Shown piece after piece: positions 9,300-17,727 of a DNA stretch of 64,000 nt (position 1 is its first letter; every line of letters starts with the position of its first letter). Source of the stretch: an uncultured Pelagibacteraceae bacterium. GTDB lineage: Bacteria; Pseudomonadota; Alphaproteobacteria; Pelagibacterales; Pelagibacteraceae. The DNA lies in the NCBI GenBank assembly GCA_902633125.1, contig CACPEZ010000001.1, positions 186,001 through 250,000 on the forward strand, given 5' to 3'. The position numbers and the translations under genes were made by a program. The notes under the pieces were generated by a model. That model worked only from the letters and a program-made list of their open reading frames with translations. It was not told where the DNA came from and searched no databases.

Positions 9300-11137
9300 T
9301 GTTTAAAGGCAATTTTATTGACAACCTACCAAAAATTTACGGAACATATACTGGGGGCTTCTTCATATTCATCATTTTGATGGCAATAGCAGAGCAAGCA
9401 GGTATGACCGCAAAAACAATTGGTATTTTGTTTGTCGCCTTTACAGTTTGTATATATGCCATAATTGGATATCTATCTAGAACTGTACAGGTCGATGCTT
9501 ATTATGTTGCTGGAAGACAGGTACCAACAGTATTTAACGGAATGGCAACTGCAGCTGACTGGATGTCAGGTGCTTCATTCGTTGCAATGGCTGGTGGTAT
9601 TTACTTTGGTGGTTATACTTATATGGCTTTCTTAGTCGGATGGACTGGGGGATACGTTTTAGTATCATCACTTTTAGCACCATACTTAAGAAAATTTGGA
9701 TGTTATACTGTGCCAGATTTCATTGGAACAAGATATGGCGGAAACTTCGCAAGGTTCTGTGCCGTAGTTGTTTTAACATTGGCATCTTTCACTTATGTAA
9801 CAGCTCAAATTAACGCAACAGGAACAATCGCATCAAGAGCACTAAGTATTCCATTTGAATTAGGAGTTTGGGTTGGACTAGTAAGTATTTTACTTTGTTC
9901 AATGCTAGGCGGAATGAGAGCGGTAACTTGGACACAGGTTGCTCAATACATAGTATTGATTATTGCTTATCTAATTCCAGTATTCTGGATTAGTAACAAA
10001 TCAGGATTTGGTTTCTTTCCACACTTTATGTTAGGTGAGGAAGTAGCTAGATTAGGTGCACTTGAATCGCAATTTGGATTAGTTAAAAATGCTGCTGCAG
10101 ATATTAAAGCTGCAGGTGTACCAGGTGGTCTAAAATCTATCGCTGTGTCACACGCAGGTGTGCCAGAAGGTGGAATGGCTGCATGGAAATTTATTTCATT
10201 AGCACTATGTATGATGGTAGGAACAGCTTCTTTACCACACATTTTGATGAGATACTTCACTACTCCAAGTGTTAAAGCTGCAAGAAAATCAGTGGCATGG
10301 TCACTATTCTTTATTGCATTGCTTTATACTTCAGCGCCAATGCTTGCAACATTATCCAAAATCTCACTAATTGATCCAAACTTACCAACAGGTATTATTG
10401 GAAAACCAATTGCTGAAATTATGCAAATTGAGTGGGTAAATGCTTGGATTAATGTAAAACAAGCCTTCATAGCAGACTTTAACGGAGATGGTATTCTTCA
10501 GTTAAATGAATGGTTTATGAGAGGTGACGTGGTTGTACTAGCAACTCCTGAAGTTGCTGGATTACCATACGTAATCTCTGGACTAGTTGCTGCAGGAGGA
10601 ATGGCTGCTGCGATGTCAACAGCTGATGGTCTAATTCTTGCTATTGCAAACGCTTTATCACATGATATCTATTACAAAATCATTGATCCAAAAGCTGATG
10701 TAAGAAAAAGATTGTTAGTTGCTAGAGCACTTCTAATAGTTATTGGTGCTGCTGGAGCATACATTGCATCGATGAGAATCACTAGTATTCTTGGTGCAGT
10801 TGCTTGGGCATTTGACTTTGCAATGTCAGGATTGTTCTTCCCATTAATACTTGGTGTATGGTGGAAAAGAGCAACGAGACAAGGAGCGATAGCAGGTATG
10901 ATAGCAGGTCTTGCATCAGGAACAGCTTATCTAATTTATGTGTATCCTAAGTTTATGGGTAATGCACCTTGGTTAGGTATTGACCATTTACGTTTTGGTA
11001 TAATCGGAGCGTCGGTCTGTTTAGTTGTAATGGTTGTAGTAAGTTTAATGACTGAAGAACCAGATAAAGCTACACAGCAAATGGTAGACGAAGTTCGTGT
11101 TCCATCAGGTAAGACAATACTTGGTAAGCAACACTAA
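9299..11137 (+). CDS. Sodium:solute symporter large subunit (VC_2705/ActP-like)
   Basis: A 612-residue SSS-family transporter with about 13 hydrophobic segments. The signature regions are YYVAGRQVPTVFNGMATAADWMSGASF near residues 67-93 and ISGLVAAGGMAAAMSTADGL near residue 420. It belongs with the two-subunit VC_2705-type group, relatives of the acetate permease ActP. With acs nearby, acetate or another short monocarboxylate is a plausible substrate, but that is inference. A loop near residue 396 contains DFNGDGILQLNE, a textbook EF-hand calcium-binding sequence. Codon use is richer in G/C than many neighbours, suggesting high expression. A strong terminator follows. Confidence 0.93.
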   Translation: MFKGNFIDNLPKIYGTYTGGFFIFIILMAIAEQAGMTAKTIGILFVAFTVCIYAIIGYLSRTVQVDAYYVAGRQVPTVFNGMATAADWMSGASFVAMAGGIYFGGYTYMAFLVGWTGGYVLVSSLLAPYLRKFGCYTVPDFIGTRYGGNFARFCAVVVLTLASFTYVTAQINATGTIASRALSIPFELGVWVGLVSILLCSMLGGMRAVTWTQVAQYIVLIIAYLIPVFWISNKSGFGFFPHFMLGEEVARLGALESQFGLVKNAAADIKAAGVPGGLKSIAVSHAGVPEGGMAAWKFISLALCMMVGTASLPHILMRYFTTPSVKAARKSVAWSLFFIALLYTSAPMLATLSKISLIDPNLPTGIIGKPIAEIMQIEWVNAWINVKQAFIADFNGDGILQLNEWFMRGDVVVLATPEVAGLPYVISGLVAAGGMAAAMSTADGLILAIANALSHDIYYKIIDPKADVRKRLLVARALLIVIGAAGAYIASMRITSILGAVAWAFDFAMSGLFFPLILGVWWKRATRQGAIAGMIAGLASGTAYLIYVYPKFMGNAPWLGIDHLRFGIIGASVCLVVMVVVSLMTEEPDKATQQMVDEVRVPSGKTILGKQH

Positions 11138-11149
11138 ATTAAACTTTTT

Positions 11150-11176
11150 GGGGGCGGATACCGCCCCCATTTTTTT
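11150..11176 (+). terminator. Rho-independent terminator of the symporter operon
   Basis: An eight-pair GC hairpin GGGGGCGG-ATA-CCGCCCCC is followed by A and seven T. It begins 12 bases after the large-subunit stop. It is one of the most G/C-dense short segments in the window and is clearly selected for. Confidence 0.95.
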
Positions 11177-11183
11177 CAGATAA

Positions 11184-11519
11184 ATGCCTTTATATATTTT
11201 AGTAATAGACTACATTTTAGGTATCATTATGTGGACTTTAATTGGAAGATCTGCAATGAATATTTTTCAAAAAGAAGATTCTGAATTCTTTTTTATGAAA
11301 GTATTTGTAAAATACACAAATCCAATTATTAAAATTTTTAAATTCATAACTCCTACTTTCATTATAGGACCCTTAGTTCCACTTTATGTGGCATGGTTTT
11401 TTTATATGTTTAGATTTTATTTAATGCCTTATTTAATGGGTTATTCTGTTATGGGTATGTTATCGTTTCCATTAGAAAGTGAAATAGCTGCGGAAATTTA
11501 TAAAATATTTGGTAAATAA
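11184..11519 (+). CDS. Small YggT-like membrane protein
   Basis: A 111-residue membrane protein with an N-terminal hydrophobic segment (LYILVIDYILGIIMWTLIG), a central TNPIIKIFKFITPTFIIGPLVPLYVAWFFYMFR stretch and a short C-terminal tail. The two-helix layout with a PIIKIFKFITP linker resembles the YggT pattern (membrane helix, EPxLxxIRRxxP, membrane helix) but is divergent. It starts 8 bases after the symporter terminator, so it either has a promoter overlapping that terminator or depends on read-through. Function unknown. Confidence 0.7.
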   Translation: MPLYILVIDYILGIIMWTLIGRSAMNIFQKEDSEFFFMKVFVKYTNPIIKIFKFITPTFIIGPLVPLYVAWFFYMFRFYLMPYLMGYSVMGMLSFPLESEIAAEIYKIFGK

Positions 11520-11566
11520 TAATTCAAATATATTCAAAAATTGATAGTACTAGTTTTTATTTATTA

Positions 11567-12226
11567 ATGAAAAATATACAAATTTCGCCTTCAATACTTT
11601 CTGCAGATTTTAGCCAATTAGGTGAGGAAATTAAAAGGTTAGAAAATGGTGGCGCTGACTTAATTCATGTCGATGTAATGGATGGACATTTTGTTCCCAA
11701 TATTACAATTGGTCCCCCAGTGATAAAAACACTAAGAAATTATACAAAATTACCTTTTGATGTACATTTAATGATCTCACCAGTTCATAAATATATAAAA
11801 AATTTTGCTGAAGCAGGATCTGATATAATAACAATTCACCCTGAAGCAACCGACAATTTGATTGAGTCGATTAAACTTATAAAACAATTAAAGAAAAAAG
11901 TAGGCATATCTTTAAATCCAAATACGGAAGTAAGTATCATTGAAAAATTATTAAAAGAAATAGATTTAGTTTTAATTATGAGTGTACATCCAGGATTTGG
12001 TGGCCAAAAATTTATGCCAGAGGTAATTGAAAAAATTAAAAAACTTTATCAAATAAAAAAAGATAATAACTTAAAATTTGATATTGAAGTTGATGGTGGA
12101 ATAAATTTCTCTAATTCAAAAGAGGTTATATCTGCGGGAGCAAATATATTAGTTTCTGGAACAACAATATTCAAAGAAAACAATGGCGATATTAAAAAAA
12201 ATATAGAAACTCTAAAATCAATGTAA
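11567..12226 (+). CDS. rpe: Ribulose-phosphate 3-epimerase
   Basis: Rpe interconverts ribulose 5-phosphate and xylulose 5-phosphate in the pentose-phosphate pathway. It is a 219-residue TIM barrel of standard length. Motifs are ISPSILSADFSQLG, the metal-site HVDVMDGHFVPNITIGP, FDVHLMI, MSVHPGFGGQKF and EVDGGINFSN near the phosphate-binding end. One base separates its stop from the heparinase-like gene, and purH follows. The rpe / heparinase-like / purH order recurs in Alphaproteobacteria. Confidence 0.97.
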   Translation: MKNIQISPSILSADFSQLGEEIKRLENGGADLIHVDVMDGHFVPNITIGPPVIKTLRNYTKLPFDVHLMISPVHKYIKNFAEAGSDIITIHPEATDNLIESIKLIKQLKKKVGISLNPNTEVSIIEKLLKEIDLVLIMSVHPGFGGQKFMPEVIEKIKKLYQIKKDNNLKFDIEVDGGINFSNSKEVISAGANILVSGTTIFKENNGDIKKNIETLKSM

Positions 12227-12227
12227 G

Positions 12228-13853
12228 ATGTATTTAAAAAATTCTTTAATTTTAATAAATGAATTTTTTAACTACACTAAAAATCAGATAAGAAATTTAT
12301 ACTTAAAATCAAGGTTTTATAATAATAAAATTTCAAAAATTGAGATAAGCAACATTTCTTATAGACCAAGTCTAAGTATTTTAAGCTGCTTAATTAAATA
12401 TGATAAAAAAAAAATTAAAATTGATGAATTGGATAAAGATAATATTTGGGAAAGTGAATTATTAAGTGGTAATAACCTCAATAAACTAAATAATTTTTAT
12501 TGGTTATTTAGTATTGATTTAAAATCTTCCCCAAGTATTACGCAATCAATAATTATTAAATGGATTGAAAAAAATCAAAGTTATAATTCATTAACATGGC
12601 AAATAGATATTTTATCAAAGAGAATAATATCTTGGATTGCAAACTCTAAATTATCTTATGATGAAAGTGATACTAAATATAAAAATAAATTTAACTTTTC
12701 TATAAATAAACAAATTAATCATTTAATAAATGAAATAAGCAAATCTCGATCTGTTAATGATAAATTATTAGGCTGTATAGCAATAATAATTACAGGATTA
12801 TCATACGCAAATGAAAAATTTTTAAATTATGGATTAGAATTACTCAGAAAAATTATTATTAATTCTTTTGACGACGAGTATTTTCCAAAAACGAGAAGTA
12901 TCAGACAATTAAATTTTTATTTAAAATATTTTGTTCTTGTTAGAGAATTATTAAAGGAGTCTTTTAATGATATACCTGAGTACCTTGATGAAATAATTTT
13001 CTATCTGGGAAAATCTTATTCTGTTTTTTCTAAGATCGAACAAAGTTTACTATTCAATGGGAATCATCAAAATGATTTAAAGGAATTTAATAAATATCTT
13101 TCGCTTTATAAATATAAGTTTGAAAATTCAAATAATGAAGTAGGAGGATATGCCATTTTAAAAAACAAAAATTGTATTCTTGCAATGGATGTTGGAAATT
13201 CACCCCAAAAAACTTTTTCTCATAACTATCAAAGCGGAGCTCTTTCATTTGAGTTCTTCTACAAAGATAAAAAACTTATTTCAAATTCTGGTTACTTTCA
13301 GGATTATAAAAATAAATTAAATCTAATTTCAAAATCTACTGCTGCTCACTCAGCACTTATAATTGATAATCATTCAAGTTGTTCATTTAGAAACAATGGA
13401 AACTATAAAATATTAGAAAATGGTTTGAAAATTTTTGATAAAAATATTGTTAATGAAAAGAACTATTGGTTAATCAAAGCATCTCATAATGGCTTTTTAA
13501 AAAAATTTGGAATTTTATATGAAAGATCTTTGGAATATTTTGTTGAAAAAAATAAATTGATAGGAACTGATAAAATAATTTCAAAAAAGAAGTTAGAAAC
13601 AAAAAAATATGATATCAGATTTCATATGGAACCAGGTGTTAAATTAACAAAAACGCTAGATAACAAAACTATACTAATTGAAATTGAAAATTCTGGATGG
13701 AAATTTTCAACTAACTGTGAGATTATAAATATTGAATCGGGTATATATTTCGGTAATAAAAATGTAACTAGTGAGAACCAAAATATATGTTTATCAGGCA
13801 AAATAAAAGATATAACTCAGGAAATTAAATGGGCATTCGAAAAAATACAATAA
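12228..13853 (+). CDS. Heparinase II/III-family protein
   Basis: A 541-residue protein with an alpha-helical first half (about 1-290) and a beta-rich second half. The latter contains GGYAILKNKNCILAMDVGN, an SGALSFEFFYKDKKLISNSG block and AAHSALIIDNHSS, as in heparinase II/III C-terminal domains. No signal peptide is visible, unlike secreted lyases, so a cytoplasmic or non-classical location is likely. It sits between rpe (1-base gap) and purH (25-base overlap). True polysaccharide-lyase activity is unproven for the alphaproteobacterial copy in this context, and its substrate is unknown. Confidence 0.85.
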   Translation: MYLKNSLILINEFFNYTKNQIRNLYLKSRFYNNKISKIEISNISYRPSLSILSCLIKYDKKKIKIDELDKDNIWESELLSGNNLNKLNNFYWLFSIDLKSSPSITQSIIIKWIEKNQSYNSLTWQIDILSKRIISWIANSKLSYDESDTKYKNKFNFSINKQINHLINEISKSRSVNDKLLGCIAIIITGLSYANEKFLNYGLELLRKIIINSFDDEYFPKTRSIRQLNFYLKYFVLVRELLKESFNDIPEYLDEIIFYLGKSYSVFSKIEQSLLFNGNHQNDLKEFNKYLSLYKYKFENSNNEVGGYAILKNKNCILAMDVGNSPQKTFSHNYQSGALSFEFFYKDKKLISNSGYFQDYKNKLNLISKSTAAHSALIIDNHSSCSFRNNGNYKILENGLKIFDKNIVNEKNYWLIKASHNGFLKKFGILYERSLEYFVEKNKLIGTDKIISKKKLETKKYDIRFHMEPGVKLTKTLDNKTILIEIENSGWKFSTNCEIINIESGIYFGNKNVTSENQNICLSGKIKDITQEIKWAFEKIQ

Positions 13854-15388
13854 AAATTAAGACTGCTTTAATTTCTTTGTCAGATAAATCTAATTTAAGG
13901 CCATTATTAAATCTACTAAAAAAATATAAAATTAAAATAATAAGCTCAGGTGGCACATACAAAAAAATTAAGAGTATGGGTTTTAAATGCTTAGAAGTAT
14001 CTAAATTTACAAATTCAAAAGAGTTGCTAGATGGAAGAGTAAAAACATTACATCCAAAAATTCATTCTGGGATTTTGAATGTTAGGCAGAATAAAAAACA
14101 TCAAAAAGAAATGAAAATAAACAATTATGAAAATATAGATCTAGTTATTATAAATTTTTATCCATTTGAAAAAGTTTTATTAAGTAATTCTGGTCATGAA
14201 AATATAATTGAAAATATAGATATTGGAGGACCAACAATGGTTAGAGCAGCTGCAAAAAATTATAATGATGTAGTTATACTAAGTAATGCAAAACAGTATG
14301 AAGATTTAATTATTGAATTAAATAAAAATAAAGGTTCAACGAACTTAAAATTTAGAGAAAAATTGTCTGAAGAAGCATTTATGGAAACAGCATATTATGA
14401 ATCAAAAATTTTTAGTTATTTCAATCAGAAGTCCAAAAACTTTTTCCCAACAAAGAATATAATTTCTGGAAAATTAGTTGAGAAGACAAGATATGGGGAA
14501 AACCCTCATCAAAAAGGAGCAATATATTCACAAAATAATAAACAGGAAATTATTCAAATCAGTGGAAAACAACTAAGTTACAACAACTATAGTGATCTTT
14601 ATTCTGCCCTAAGTATATCTGAAACTTTACCAGAAAATAAGGGTGTAGCAATAATTAAGCATGGTAATCCTTGTGGAGTTTCAATTAATCCAAACAAAAT
14701 AAAATCTTTTAAAGAGGCTTTAGAAAGTGACCCAATTAGTGCCTATGGTGGTATTGTATCATGTAACTTTAAATTGAATATTAATTTAGCTAAAGAGATT
14801 AATAAAATATTTTTTGAGGTAATAGTTGCAAATGGATTTGACAAAAAATCAGTCAAACTTTTAAAAAAGAAAAAAAATCTAAGGTTAATTGATTCTAGTA
14901 AAGTAGAAAAAAATTTTAAATTTAATTTTATCAATAAATTTAATTCTATTTTAATTCAAGATCCAGATACTCAACATTTTTCTAAGAAAGATTTTAAAGT
15001 TGTATCAAAATTAAAACCTACAAATAAAACTTTAAACAAACTTATTTTTGCATTTAATATATGCAGAATTGTAAAATCGAATGCAATAGTCGTTACAAAA
15101 GATTACAGGACAATAGGCATAGGTTCTGGTCAACCAAGTAGGTTAGATAGTTGCAAAATAGCAATTGATAAAATGAAAAAGTTTCAGAAAATAAGCGACA
15201 GTGATGAAATCTTAGCGGCATCTGATGCGTTTTTCCCGTTTGTTGATGGTATAGAAAAATTGGTGCAAGCGGGAATTTCAGCAGTCATTCAACCGTCGGG
15301 TTCAAAAAATGATAAAGAAATTATTAAATTTGCTGACCAAACAAATACTATTTTAGTATTTTCCAAAACTAGACATTTTAATCACTAA
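13829..15388 (+). CDS. purH: Bifunctional AICAR formyltransferase/IMP cyclohydrolase
   Basis: PurH performs the last two steps of de novo IMP synthesis. The N-terminal cyclohydrolase domain (about 1-200) shows ALISLSDKSNL, SSGGTYKKIKSMG and DGRVKTLHPKIHSGIL. The C-terminal formyltransferase domain shows RYGENPHQKGAIY, the catalytic KHGNPCGVSI and AASDAFFPFVDGIE. It has 519 residues, normal. The annotated ATG lies 25 bases inside the previous gene; no nearby better start exists, since the conserved sequence begins within about 12 residues. Its folate cofactor is supplied by enzymes including FolD. Confidence 0.96.
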   Translation: MGIRKNTIKIKTALISLSDKSNLRPLLNLLKKYKIKIISSGGTYKKIKSMGFKCLEVSKFTNSKELLDGRVKTLHPKIHSGILNVRQNKKHQKEMKINNYENIDLVIINFYPFEKVLLSNSGHENIIENIDIGGPTMVRAAAKNYNDVVILSNAKQYEDLIIELNKNKGSTNLKFREKLSEEAFMETAYYESKIFSYFNQKSKNFFPTKNIISGKLVEKTRYGENPHQKGAIYSQNNKQEIIQISGKQLSYNNYSDLYSALSISETLPENKGVAIIKHGNPCGVSINPNKIKSFKEALESDPISAYGGIVSCNFKLNINLAKEINKIFFEVIVANGFDKKSVKLLKKKKNLRLIDSSKVEKNFKFNFINKFNSILIQDPDTQHFSKKDFKVVSKLKPTNKTLNKLIFAFNICRIVKSNAIVVTKDYRTIGIGSGQPSRLDSCKIAIDKMKKFQKISDSDEILAASDAFFPFVDGIEKLVQAGISAVIQPSGSKNDKEIIKFADQTNTILVFSKTRHFNH

Positions 15389-15727
15389 TCAATTTATCTT
15401 ATCTATTTTAGCAGCTAAAATAAAATCACTCTCAGCAAGACCTTTAATTGCATGAGTAAATATTTTAATTCTTGCATAGCCCCATCCAAACCACAGATCA
15501 GGGTGATGTCCCTCTGTTTCAGCAATTTCTCCAACTTTATTCACGAATTCTTGACTTTGTAAAAAATCATCAAATTTAAAATTTTTTATTAAATGAAATC
15601 CATCTATTTCATCTTTTATAACTTCCCATCCATCAACTTGTTTTAAATATTTATGAATTTCTTCTGTGTTAAATGGAGGGATATTGCCTTCGCACGGGAT
15701 ACATTTTTTATTTGCTAAATCACTCAT
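15389..15727 (-). CDS. Pterin-4a-carbinolamine dehydratase
   Basis: A 112-residue protein of the PCD/DCoH family, which dehydrates 4a-hydroxy-tetrahydrobiopterin. The family signature is complete: EGHHPDLWFGWGYARIKIFT followed by HAIKGLAESD, with the paired histidines and the later His and Asp. In bacteria lacking phenylalanine hydroxylase nearby, as here, PCD-like proteins may instead serve molybdopterin or general pterin recycling. The gene converges on purH directly and is transcribed downstream of tRNA-Gly on the same strand, 16 bases from its 3' end. Confidence 0.93.
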   Translation of the reverse strand: MSDLANKKCIPCEGNIPPFNTEEIHKYLKQVDGWEVIKDEIDGFHLIKNFKFDDFLQSQEFVNKVGEIAETEGHHPDLWFGWGYARIKIFTHAIKGLAESDFILAAKIDKIN

Positions 15728-15743
15728 AATATAATTCCTTTAC

Positions 15744-15818
15744 TGGAGCGGGCAATGGGACTTGAACCCACGACCTTCTCGTTGGCAACGAGACGCTCTA
15801 CCACTGAGCTATGCCCGC
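15744..15818 (-). tRNA. tRNA-Gly (anticodon GCC)
   Basis: Read on the minus strand, the 75-base sequence GCGGGCATAGCTCAGTGGTA... folds into a standard cloverleaf. The acceptor stem GCGGGCA pairs with TGCCCGC, the D-arm GCTC pairs with GAGC, and the anticodon stem TCTCG/CGAGA encloses loop TTGCCAA (anticodon GCC). The T-arm has GGTTCAAGTCC, and CCA is encoded. It is the only tRNA seen in the window. Confidence 0.97.
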
Positions 15819-15940
15819 TTATTCTTACATAACAAAACTAAAAGCTTTTTTTGAAATTAGCAAGTGATTAAATAGTTAAATGCGACTACGAATCATTTCT
15901 GTATAGTTGTAACCTTGAAAAGAATTATTATAATTAAATT

Positions 15941-16582
15941 ATGAAACTTGAAGAATTACCGAAAACTATACCAATTTTCCCTTTATCAAATTTTATAATG
16001 TTTCCTGGAACAACTGTTCCTCTCAATATTTTTGAGCCTCGATATTTACAAATGGTAAATGATAGTATGAAAAAACATAGGATGATTGGAATGATACAGC
16101 CAAAAAAAACAGGGTCTTTGAAAAAACCTGATTTATATGAAATAGGTTGTATTGGAAAAATCACAAGTTTCAATGAAACTGAAGACGGTAGAATACTTAT
16201 TATTTTAAACGGGATTTGTCGATACAAAATTAATTCAGAGTTAAATACTGACAAAATGTACCGTGAGTGCAACGTTCAATATGATAATTTTTCAAAAGAT
16301 ATAATGCAAAAAAGTAACGAAGTTAACTTTTCAGACTTAAGTTTAATTATGAAAAACATGAGAACGTTTTTCAAAAAACAAGGGTATATTGTAAACTTAA
16401 AAGACTTAGAAAAGAAGGATCTTAGCCAAACTCTTAATGATCTGTCAATGGCATCACCTTTTTCATTAGAGGAAAAACAAATATTATTAGAAAGTCTTGA
16501 TATAAATGTTAGAAAAGAAAAAATGGAACAAATTTTAAATAATTATATTAAAGACGAGTTTGAAAATACTACTCTCCAATAA
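15941..16582 (+). CDS. LON peptidase N-terminal-domain protein
   Basis: A 213-residue protein consisting of only the substrate-recognition (LAN) domain of Lon, without ATPase or protease. The N-terminus IPIFPLSNFIMFPGTTVPLNIFEPRYLQMV is the clearest hallmark, followed by IGMIQPKK and GCIGKITSF. Standalone LON-domain proteins are common in Alphaproteobacteria next to ubiH- or thioredoxin-like genes; their role is not established. Monocistronic, with its own upstream region shared with the divergent tRNA gene. Confidence 0.92.
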   Translation: MKLEELPKTIPIFPLSNFIMFPGTTVPLNIFEPRYLQMVNDSMKKHRMIGMIQPKKTGSLKKPDLYEIGCIGKITSFNETEDGRILIILNGICRYKINSELNTDKMYRECNVQYDNFSKDIMQKSNEVNFSDLSLIMKNMRTFFKKQGYIVNLKDLEKKDLSQTLNDLSMASPFSLEEKQILLESLDINVRKEKMEQILNNYIKDEFENTTLQ

Positions 16583-16583
16583 T

Positions 16584-17666
16584 TTATAGGTTTAACCCTT
16601 TATCCGATAAAATATTAGAATACTTTTTAAAAATAGAATTTTTATTTAAAATACTAAAAACCGGTTTTGAAATTGAATTATTAATACTGCTATCCAATCT
16701 AAAAAATTCATAAATACCGTCGATTGCTTTTCCATAAAGATAATTTAGATGTTTAGTAGAACTCTGGAAATCTTCAGCAACAGAGATATCTATTGGTAGA
16801 CCTAAAGATATTCTATCATTTACTATATTTGAAATTATCTTAATATCCCTAATTGTCATATTAAATCCTTGCCCTGCTAGGGGGTGTATACGATGTATTA
16901 AATCACCAAAAGCAAGAATATTATTATAAGTATAATCTCTAAGCATTTCAAAACTCAGACTAAAATTTTCGATTTTGTTAATTTTAGTAAATGCATAAAA
17001 AGAATTGTATTTTTTAAATATATCAAGAATTTTCTTATCATCTATTTTCACTCCCTTATAAGAAAAAACTACTGAAGTTTTAGTATTAGATAATGGCAGA
17101 AATGCTAAAGGTCCAAATTTTGTAAAGACTTGAATGGCAGTATTATTATCTTTTCGACGATGATTTATTAAAAATGTATATGCTCTACTTCTGTAATCTT
17201 TTTTTATTTTATTTGTAAAAAATTTATTTGAAATGAAATTTTTGTTTTCACTATTAATAACTAAATCATATTTTTTAATTTTATTTAGAATAAGTGAACT
17301 AGAAGTGTCTGAACGATGTATTTTTATAAATTTTGATTTTTTTATTTTTTTAAAAAAAATTTCGTTTAATTTTGAGTAAGATACTAAATTAAAAACCTCT
17401 TTATTTTTTTTATTAAAGTTAATTATCTCTTTAGATTGTGAACTTTCTGTAAATATTTTAATTTCACTGCTTTTCCACGATATAATACTGGATTTTGCTA
17501 GAAATTTTAAATAATCAAAATTTTCGCTTGATAAAGCGATTGTTCTATTTGTCTTTATGTCTTGAAACTTTTTATTTAAATATATGTCAACATTGAGTTT
17601 TTTTTCCTCAAAAACATTCGCAAGAATCAAATTTGTTAAATTTTGGCCTATAAGACAAATTTTCAT
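16584..17666 (-). CDS. UbiH/COQ6-family FAD-dependent hydroxylase (divergent)
   Basis: A 360-residue flavin monooxygenase related to the ubiquinone ring hydroxylases UbiH/UbiI/UbiF. The C-terminal FAD/NADH motif is clear: ILAFGDLIHRIHPLAGQGFNMTIRD (the GDAAHxxxPxxGQGxN pattern). The N-terminal dinucleotide-binding loop is degenerate: ICLIGQNLTNLILANV replaces the usual GxGxxG. It is shorter than most family members (about 390-410) and strongly Lys/Asn/Ile-rich. A role in ubiquinone synthesis is likely by family, but which ring position it acts on cannot be read from sequence. Convergent with the LON-domain gene, divergent from ftsK. Confidence 0.85.
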   Translation of the reverse strand: MKICLIGQNLTNLILANVFEEKKLNVDIYLNKKFQDIKTNRTIALSSENFDYLKFLAKSSIISWKSSEIKIFTESSQSKEIINFNKKNKEVFNLVSYSKLNEIFFKKIKKSKFIKIHRSDTSSSLILNKIKKYDLVINSENKNFISNKFFTNKIKKDYRSRAYTFLINHRRKDNNTAIQVFTKFGPLAFLPLSNTKTSVVFSYKGVKIDDKKILDIFKKYNSFYAFTKINKIENFSLSFEMLRDYTYNNILAFGDLIHRIHPLAGQGFNMTIRDIKIISNIVNDRISLGLPIDISVAEDFQSSTKHLNYLYGKAIDGIYEFFRLDSSINNSISKPVFSILNKNSIFKKYSNILSDKGLNL

Positions 17667-17727
17667 AACAAAATAATTTTAACAATAAAAATTAAATGAT
17701 ACAAAGTGACAAAAGCAGTTTTGATTC

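Noticed and set aside
15819-15940. Possible second RNA gene next to tRNA-Gly
   Set aside because: No cloverleaf or stable hairpin; appears to be only promoter and leader sequence for the divergent tRNA and LON-domain genes.
15934-16272. 112-residue minus-strand ORF over the LON-domain gene
   Set aside because: The plus-strand LON domain is unmistakable; the antisense frame has no family features.
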